Assembly: GCA_030549175.1 (NCBI GenBank)
Contig: JAUKUA010000003.1
Location: 1 to 64,000 of the forward strand
Direction of reading: 5' to 3'
Source of the DNA: Lasiosphaeris hirsuta
Taxonomy: Eukaryota > Ascomycota > Sordariomycetes > Sordariales > Lasiosphaeriaceae
DNA: 64,000 nt
A program made the position numbers and the translations under genes. Shown piece by piece: positions 57,038 through 64,000 of the stretch. The notes under the pieces are model-generated. The model did no database searches and was not told where the DNA came from. It saw only the letters and a program-made list of their open reading frames with translations. Each line of letters opens with the position of its first letter. Position 1 is the stretch's first letter.

Positions 57038-58516
57038 GGTGAAAGAGGCTATTCAAGGTAGAGCTGGTAACTGGTCGTTCTTGATTCAGGTCTCTGCTCT
57101 GCGTTGTGTTCTTTTGGGTTTCTGCTCGACTTTCATCTGGGGGGTCCCGAGCCAATTTTATACCCGAAGCAATCTCCCAAGATAACCCTTCCCGCCGTTC
57201 GAGTCTCTAGATTCTCTGGATACGAATTCTCAAGCCCCATGATGCGATATCCGCGATATTACAAACAATATGACCCGACCCTTTCCGCCGCATTCCGAGG
57301 GGACGTAGGCTAGAGTAAGTTAGGGTCAAGTTTACGAATGCAACCAGCGGGCTGTCTTACGTCAGAAGATGGATTGCGAAGCCATAAATATGGTAGGCAC
57401 AGTCCACTGATCGTATTCACTTCAGCCGTGGCGTGATCCGTCGCCAAGATTCTCGTCCCGTCAGCACGGCACCCGGTATGCGCGCGCAGGTTACTGCGTG
57501 TCCTGCAACAACAAACGCCCTTACAAATATAGAGCACGTGCGGCTGACAGGCCCGAAACAGGCCTCTCATAAACGGAGCCCCGACATGAGGCGGGCATAT
57601 TACAAGTTTCGGACATTTCCGCCCAAAAACTGATCAGCAGACAAGTCAGCTTAGAGTACCAAACCTCAGAGATTCTTGGTGGTGTTTTTCGTCAATGTTG
57701 CCATCGTCGACCCCCTGCCAACCACACCACCCCTCGCCGCTTTTGTTCAGGCATTTGCTAGGAGGACATCAGTGAAGTGACTGAAAACAGGTCTAGGCTG
57801 CCTAGAGTTCCGAGAACGAGAATTGGCAACTCTTCGTGAGAGAGAGGTCTAAAGAATAACTAGGCCTAAAACTAGGACCACCGAGGAACCCATAACTACT
57901 TACTCATCCAGCTTAAAAATTTGCTCGCAGAGCCCATTTCATGGCCGAGTTCGAATCCACCATCCCAATTCTCAACAACATCTTTAGCGATATTTCTCTG
58001 GGTAGGTGAACCCTCGGGCGCACTAGAGGCTCTTAGGGAACTCCCCGCGCTCAACAACTTCAGCCCGCAACCCCGCGATTTCGGTCGGCTTCTTACAATC
58101 TACAACATTACCGGCAAAGAATGCGATTCAGTATGAGATTAGGAACCCGTATACTGCGAGAAAGTTTGTAAGTTATAACTTGGGTGGGAGTGTGCTTCTG
58201 AGATACGACGAGGGAGTGATGGGAGCAGCATGTTGATGGCGACAAGTTTACATGTGGTCTGCCCCTACTTGTCTTTGACGGCGGCGGCGGGGATGGATGC
58301 AGGGCGATCTTGAGTTGTGGGGCTTATGTTAGGTAGGAGTTGGATTGATAATGAAAAAAAAAAAAACCTTGTGGCTATTTTTTAATAAGATGGGTGCCCT
58401 GAGTCTAAATTGAATCCCGATGTTGAGATATCCAACGGTCTTGGGTGCGGAAACAAAATGCCGGACCCGGCCCATGGATGGGGCTTACAAGAGTGAGAGG
58501 AAACTAATCCGACTGG
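57038..58516. other. Intergenic; no gene supported
   Basis: Short frame at 57942 (MAEFESTIPILNNIFSDISL) ends quickly, and a nearby piece (YEIRNPYTARKFVSYNLGGS, 58120-58185) is protein-like but unassigned. A poly-A run lies at about 58353-58366. Confidence 0.3.
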
Positions 58517-60025
58517 TCACTTGAAGGCTGCACTAACAGATCCCATAGCCACGCCATCAATCTCCAGAGAAAATGTCATCAACGCGGACTTGAGAGTGAC
58601 GACCAAATTGTAGTAGATGTCATAACTGCTAGTATAAGATTCGCAGAGGGAGAGGGGAACTCACTATGGATTGTGTCACACTTTTTGCAAAAGGAAATTC
58701 CTCTTGCCTGCAGAGCTAGACCACTTATATAATACCCTATATGCCATATGCGACAGATTGCCATTCTTGGCTAAGATAAATTTTAAAAATTTCATCATCA
58801 GCAAGGACGTTGTAAGTCCGGAGCCTAGGAGCACTCACAGATCTTCTTCACAAAGCTGTCTTTGGGCACGGAGCGCAGATCAGATCGTACTTCGCAGTTG
58901 GTGCCGTTTTTGTCGCCCTTAGAGGAGTGAACCGGTGCGTCCCTGTCGTCGGCGTGAGTTTCTTCCCATCAAGATGATAGATGTGTAAACAGAAATTGCC
59001 ATCCGGACAGCAGTCTACACTTACGAGTCAGAACATTAACAGAGCGTGTTGAAGAAGACCAGTTCACTGAGGCCATAGTTCTCGTCGAGGGACCGATAAA
59101 ATCGACACTTGATCTTTTGATCACGGGCAATGTCGTCTCCAATGTTGATGAACCACGTCATCTAGAATGATATCAGCGAAGTAACCAGGCCAGAAAGCAC
59201 GGGGCCGAAGAATCAAACATTATGCTGCCTACCCTTTGCGCCCTCGTTTTGCCAGTAGATCTGTCAACCGCGGTCTGGACATCGACGTCGATATGGGAGT
59301 CATAGATCGACCACGCTTGAGTTCCGTAGTGTTTTGCCGCCGAAGTAGCGACGACGGCTGCTTCTCGTGGGAGTTTACTCAACGCTACTCCTCTGTTGGC
59401 GTTACGGGTTGTGTCAGCGATTCGGCTAACACCGAGGGTGAAACGGAGCCTGCTCACTTCACGATTGCTACCCAAGCACCTGTCGGCTGAAGGGCCTAGA
59501 TGCCGGGGTATTGCTTCTCTACCTTTGCCTTTAGGTACTGGCTGTTGCCAAAACCTCCAACCAAGAAGATGCCCTGCCAAAGAAGGTGTTAGTTACTGCG
59601 AATCCGTGACAGAGACGCATACGGACCGTGACACCTTGGCTTTGGCGCTTGATCTTGACCGATTTGACCTGATCATCGACCAGACGAAGAGTGTCGGTAA
59701 TGAGAGGCGCGAAAATGGCCTTGAGGTCCTTGCTGTTCAAAGGGCCAGTAGTTGTGACAGAGGGTTTTTCGTATCAATGTGGCTTCCAGACCAGCATCCG
59801 GATCGTCCTCAAGAGACACCATGGGAAAGTTGACAAAATGCTCCTCGTTGGGGTCATCTCTGAAAGACCGCTTCACCTCGCGATCAAAGCTCTTAAGCGC
59901 AAGGCTGTACCCTTTCGTCTTGCCAAGATCAGCGTACTGATCGTCGCCTACCAGATTCTTCACAGCCTCCTCGAAGCGCTAGTTCAAGCCAAAGGATCCT
60001 GCCATCCCACCTGTTACGCTTACTA
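58517..60025 (-). pseudogene. Hsp70-like (fungal DnaK-type ATPase) pseudogene
   Basis: Minus strand. GGMAGSFGLN, a TAG (59979-59981), then RFEEAVKNLVGDDQYADLGK, YSLALKSFDREVKRSFRDD and DLKAIFAPLITDTLRLVDDQ match the middle of the Hsp70-like ATPase domain. IFLVGGFGNSQYLKAKVEKQ follows, with TAG at 59496-59498 and TGA at 59454-59456 (after AWVAIVK). Later come MTWFINIGDDIARDQKIKCR, then GLSELVFFN, then VRSDLRSVPKDSFVKKI. The C-terminus YYNLVVTLKSALMTFSLEID then GSVSAAFK ends at TGA 58517-58519. The N-terminal nucleotide-binding start (the DFGTT motif) was not found. These fungal Hsp70-like proteins (often called Hsp12A-like) usually have about 550-600 residues. At least three nonsense codons make it inactive. 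Confidence 0.75.
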
Positions 60026-60520
60026 GTCAGTATTTTTGTGCTAAAGCATCATGGACCAGACCGTGCTTGGATTTACGTACCAGTGCCCGGGACCAGGTAC
60101 CGTAAAGTAATGAGCCCCGATTATTTTGGCACCAGCTTACCCACCCAACTTGGTGGCGGGCCCAAGCTTCCTGGATAGATCTTCTTGCGCACAAGTTGCA
60201 GATGCGCAACTAGAGGTGTTGATCAAAGATAAGCCAATCCTCCTGGACGCCGAGATCTCTGCCATGAAAGAGAAGTTATTGGCAGTGAGTTTGGGGTAGG
60301 CGACGCCGCCCTTGAAGTAGCGGTGCAGGATGAGTCTTCTCCGCATGACCAGCTTCAAGAGGAGCTTATTAGGCGGGTGATGGCTGAGAGGGAACGGCTT
60401 TAGTAGATTTACCAGTTGGATGCCTGGCCGCCATTCGACGCCGTGCTCATCTAATCCACAGCTATCTAGGCAAGGCAACCCCCTATGTGTGGGTACCCTC
60501 TCAGTCGGCCGGGCGCACAA
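60026..60520. other. Unassigned, possible further coding relic
   Basis: A minus-strand frame (60137-60520) includes RRRLILHRYFKGGVAYPKLT and FSFMAEISAS, which looks like real protein but not like Hsp70. It may be a separate gene relic; the family was not recognised. Confidence 0.3.
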
Positions 60521-60740
60521 TGTCGTCAGAAACAGAGGCCCCGCATCTTCTATCGCTACCTTACGAAGTCCTCGACGAGATTATCCCCACGTCCTAGTCT
60601 ACCCCTCCCGCGACTGGTGGGGTCCCGACTTTGACGAGTACTTTAGTGACGCGCGGGTTATGCTCCTGACCTTGTCGCCGCCTCTATCGGCTATCCGTTC
60701 CACACCTATACCGGCGCCTCGCTATCCCTCAGGCGCCTAG
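60521..60740 (+). pseudogene. F-box-like gene fragment
   Basis: ATG 60521 starts MSSETEAPHLLSLPYEVLDE, then IIPTS and a TAG. The 'LPyEvLdeIip.l' opening is the usual fungal F-box start. In other frames follow MLLTLS and SVPHLYRRLAIPQA ('L.rvs..l...a.phLyr.l'). Stops and frame changes within 200 bp and the absence of any downstream repeat region show it is a remnant. Confidence 0.55.
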
Positions 60741-61730
60741 GACTACAATCCCTCGGCGACCGACACAGCAACTGGCATTTACTATTAGTCGGTTATATAG
60801 TCGAGATTTCATTCCACTTTTTCATTTCATTCACACTATTGGATAAGTATTAAGTTACTCTGTTATGCCTACTGTCACCGAAAACCCAAAAATTCCGGAT
60901 AGTATTATAAAGAGCCATTTGCTCGTCTTGGTACAGCCAATGGCTAACGCAAAGATAACCCCCCACATGCCCGTCAGGTGAACTCCGGGTAAGCCTCAGA
61001 CACGTGATGGGCGGGACCTAGGTGAATCCTAAGCCAGCACTTTGTTACAGGGCTCGACGAGCAGCCAGGCTGGAGATCCATCGAGATACTTGGACGGAAG
61101 CTGGGATGAGCTCAAGGGTAGTCTGAGAGAGGCTAGATTTGCTAAAGTCCAGTTGGAAAGGCCTTAATAATATGATCCCGGATTGCTCGAGGACATGGGG
61201 GCGACGGGTGATGGTTTGGCCAAGGGTGACCTGAAAGCTTAGTAGCTGTAATCATAAAGATTGTATTACTAGCCTCTCGGGTAGGCAGTAATCGCACCAG
61301 TTTCGCATGTCTGATTTTCTAAAGAGAGAGCGAAGTAGATAATTAGGCATAGTATAAGTACTACTATGCCATCTAATTACCGGACTATTCTATTCCTCAA
61401 GAGTCAAGACAACATGTTGGAGGTGGTGCCACACCTCGAGGGTGCAGGGTGCACACGCCACCTCTCCTTAGCTAGTGCCTTGGGGCCATACCTAGAGAGC
61501 CGTTGCAGGGCCAGGAATTCCTGACCCACAACACCACAATCCATCACCAGTTTTTCCATTGCTCTGTCTTGCCCACACAACATGCCCACGTAATCTGTTG
61601 GGATTCAGCACTTTATTCAATTGGGTCAACTGCTTCAATTCCTTGTGTCTTCTTTTGTTGTGGTCCCTTGCTCCCACACGCTGGAAAAGTTGGGTGCGCA
61701 CGAGTCGCGTCGCTAATCTGATATAATCCG
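60741..61730. other. Intergenic; no gene seen
   Basis: No supported coding sequence on either strand; minus-strand frames at 61404-61833 are GC-rich shadows at the 3' side of the MYND gene. Confidence 0.4.
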
Positions 61731-63652
61731 TCAACTCAAAAGGCCGCACATGGCCATTACCACCTCGTCTGACTCCATTTCTCCGTTCACATCCCCAACA
61801 TAACCGAGGCTGCCCAACCCGACCTTGGTACACGCAACTGCAGCCTCATTGGAAAATTCCATCTCGGTGTACCATGCAGCTGATCCCTCAATGTTCTTCA
61901 CGAAGAGGGCCTTTTGGCTGTACGAGGCAGGGAGGCGGTTCGCGACCATAGCGCTCGTAGCACCGAGGCACAAACTGACCGTCGTCCGGTAGTATGACCC
62001 TTGCTGCCATGGAAGGCCAAGGCTAGCAAAGAAACTGTTGAACCCACCCCGGCTTACTGTACTGCTGAAACAGCCTGCTAGGGCAACGGTGGCACCCTCA
62101 CGAAGACGGTCTATGACGCGCTCGCGGACCTTCTTTTGACGTGTCACGGCTCCATCGGCGACAAGGATAACAGCCGGAGCGGGCTCCTGGTTGAGCATCC
62201 TAAGGGTGGCCTCGACGGTCGTAGCCCTCTCTACCGTAGCTTTTCCTCTGATCTGCGAGACTAGGCTTCCAAAAACACCGTCGAACATGCCCTCGTGCTC
62301 GAGGCATAGCTCGAGGATTCGGCCGCCTGGCTGAACGCCTGTCATAGTCCGAGAAGGGCCGTGTAGCATCACGCCTTTGGATTCCGGAGCTGCGGGCTTA
62401 TCGGCAGCTGCTTTTGCTTGACCGCGGCCTAGGGGGGTTGAAGAAAAGAGTTTGGATGGAGAGGATGTCGATTGGGAAGGCTTGTTCTCTTCTCTGTTCT
62501 CCGGGCCATCGGGCGGGACATGGACGTTGCTCGCACTGGCAGCAGTGACGGCGGCCGGGCCCGTGTAGACGCTAACGTACTGCAAGGTATCCGCTTCAAT
62601 CATCACCATGGCGTCCTCACTTTCTTCCCAGGCACTTTTGCACTGGCGCACCGCCATACCTGCCTCCTCTTTCGAGCCAGCACTGAAAGATGCCGGCGGG
62701 AGGGGGGTTTCGCCATCTACCAAAGCTTCCCAGAAATACGGATTTGCATCGTTTACCACTCGGCAGAGTGTGTTGTACTAGCTCTTCAGTTCTTCCGTCA
62801 TTCTCGATATACCGCGGGTGTGGGTGTATCGCACTTTGGCTTGCACAAGCCATCCCACCGGCCGACCAACCACGGAGCCGGAGCCGGAGCCGTGAGCTTC
62901 GAGATCCAGATACAGACGCAGCTTGAGAAGAGTCAACATTGCGAGCTGACTCAGACTCAGACCATGCTCAGGGAGGAAAGGTTCGATAGGCTCGAAAGCG
63001 TCGGCGCCGTAGATGTCCAAATACGGTAGCGTCGTATCGCCCCAGCGGTGTTTTCCGTCGACGTCAGCAGTGGCCCACCACTTGAGGAAGTCGTAGCACT
63101 CTTGTTCCCGACCGAGCCGCAGCAGCAGCGTAGGGACAATATCCCGTACACCCAAGTTGTCGGCTCGGCAGAGACGAAGCATTTCCATGAAATGACCAAG
63201 CGCCCTTTTGACAGCCACCCGCGTTTCGACCTTCAGAAGCGCGTCTGCAGCAGCAAAACGGGCTCTCATGTAGTTTCGTGTGTCGAGGATGCCCCAAAAT
63301 TGTCCGACTGAGGTGTTGAAGACGTCTGCCGGCAAGAGGGAACCGGCGGGCTTAGCTCGAAGCTCGGTCTCCTCACGATCGAGTTTCTCCGTGTCTTCTT
63401 GATGTTAATGCAGATTGTCTTGTGGTTAGGCCGGTCGATCAACTGGTGTGCCTTGCCGCAATAGCTGACGACTTTGCACCCGCCGCAGAACAGCAGTTGG
63501 GAAGTCGACGGGCAAACTGGGCATCCCTGCGGTGCGAGGCCGCATGAGAGAAAGTCGTCAAAGTCATTGGCGCCGCCGTCGAAGTCATTAGCGCCGTCGT
63601 CGAAGTCACTAGCGCCGCCGTGACGGAAATAGTAGGTGCTGGGGTTCTCCAT
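61731..63652 (-). pseudogene. MYND zinc-finger protein gene with one frameshift and one in-frame stop
   Basis: Starts at ATG 63652 (MENPSTYYFRHGG). A short acidic repeat (DFDDGAN / DFDGGAN) precedes the MYND finger CPVCPSTSQLLFCGGCKVVS, which continues YCGKAHQLIDRPNHKTIC. After INIKKT the frame must shift by one base near 63395-63400 to reach EKLDREETELRAKP and FWGILDTRNYMRARFAAADA. The usual body of this fungal family follows (DNLGVRDIVPTLLLRLGREQ, ECYDFLKWWATAD). At 62778-62780 a TAG interrupts EELKS / YNTLCRVVNDANPYFWEAL, where a CAG would restore the frame. The last 340 codons contain a domain with VILVADGAVTRQKK, VALAGCFSSTVSRGGFN, SYYRTTVSLCL and LGYVGDVNGEMESDEVVMAM, which I recall as part of the same family. 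With only two lesions, this is either a recent pseudogene or affected by sequence error. Intact length would be about 630-640 residues. Confidence 0.72.
63560..63625. repeat. 21-bp tandem repeat in the MYND gene
   Basis: Three units of about 21 bp (for example gccgccgtcgaagtcattag) encode GANDFDD-type repeats before the MYND finger. Confidence 0.7.
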
Positions 63653-64000
63653 AGCGCAGGAAGTTTTCGGCTGAAGCTCGCAGTGGGATGTTGGGCTGTT
63701 GGAGGAGAGAGGTTGGGTATGAACAAGCGAGCCAAACGGCGAAATCGACCTCGAACCTATATGTCTGCCTAAGGCTATATTTGATGCCTAGGGAAAAGGG
63801 CTGCTGCGTCTAATGCCTGAGGCCACCAGTGAGCCCAACACGACCTTATAAGGGCGGCACGAGAATGAGGCAGCCTTACCTTTAGGAATGGGGTTCTAGG
63901 AGCTTGAGTCTCGACCGCCACGACACCTGCGACCCCGACTTTGGGACGCGGCCTATTGATTTGGGGCTTGACACTATTGCCCTGCATTTTTTCTTCTGAG
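63653..64000. other. Upstream region of the MYND gene; possible exon of a neighbouring gene at the edge
   Basis: On the minus strand, ATG 63987 begins MQGNSVKPQINRPRPKVG and runs to PRTPFLK, followed by a GTAAGG donor-like site at about 63882. It might be a first exon, but no second exon could be placed and the window ends, so this is left open. Confidence 0.25.

Noticed and set aside
1..64000. tRNA, rRNA, CRISPR or bacterial-type operon features
   Set aside because: Looked for T-loop-like GGTTCGAATCC words and cloverleaf partners and found none convincing. No regular direct repeats with spacers are present, and gene structure is clearly eukaryotic.

Overview
The window is nuclear DNA of a filamentous ascomycete (Pezizomycotina, probably a Sordariomycete). 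The genes have short GT-AG introns (about 44-219 bp) with CTRAY-like branch sites. Their products belong to fungal families: 2EXR, DUF2306, Zn2Cys6 regulators, a pisatin-demethylase-like P450, a LaeA-like methyltransferase, NACHT and NB-ARC STAND proteins, and a MYND protein. Blocks of repeated DNA are rich in TpA and full of C-to-T/G-to-A type differences, which is the mark of repeat-induced point mutation (RIP). All exon borders were worked out by hand from reading frame, splice signals and family knowledge; nothing was searched.

Layout. 1-6139 is a RIP-damaged LTR-retrotransposon block: the chromodomain end of a Ty3/gypsy pol, then four copies of a ~1.3 kb LTR in alternating orientation. 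7.7-18.3 kb is gene-bearing: a 2EXR protein, a DUF2306 membrane protein, a dead short-chain dehydrogenase, a Zn2Cys6 regulator and a multi-pass membrane protein. 18.3-23 kb is poor in genes and holds an F-box-like pseudogene. 23.1-27 kb carries a small charged protein and a CorA-like two-TM protein. 27-34 kb is a graveyard: a pogo transposase fragment, an NLR-tail fragment, a small secreted cysteine-rich protein, and a large NACHT-helical-repeat pseudogene with several stops and frameshifts. 35.6-41 kb has an intact P450 and, on the minus strand, one reading frame that joins a LaeA-like methyltransferase to a C2H2 zinc-finger protein. 41.8-43 kb is a dead NB-ARC/TPR gene. 44.7-47.3 kb encodes two secreted proteins: a feruloyl esterase and a probable GPI-anchored cysteine-rich protein. 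47.5-49.3 kb is a complete but RIP-killed Fot1/pogo DNA transposon with 35-bp inverted repeats and a TA duplication. 49.5-52 kb has a dead transcription factor and more LTR debris. 52.2-57 kb has a berberine-bridge-type FAD oxidase and a bacterial-looking subtilase. 58.5-64 kb contains an Hsp70-like pseudogene, an F-box fragment and a MYND protein broken by one stop and one frameshift.

Reading it together: this looks like an accessory, transposon-rich region with secreted enzymes, oxidases and self/non-self (NLR) relics. Many genes are dead, often through TAG/TAA codons one C-to-T step from a glutamine codon, so RIP or RIP leakage is a likely cause. The most interesting intact item is the methyltransferase-zinc finger fusion at 38118-40896. 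The bacterial-type C-terminal domain of the subtilase at 54560-57037 comes second.
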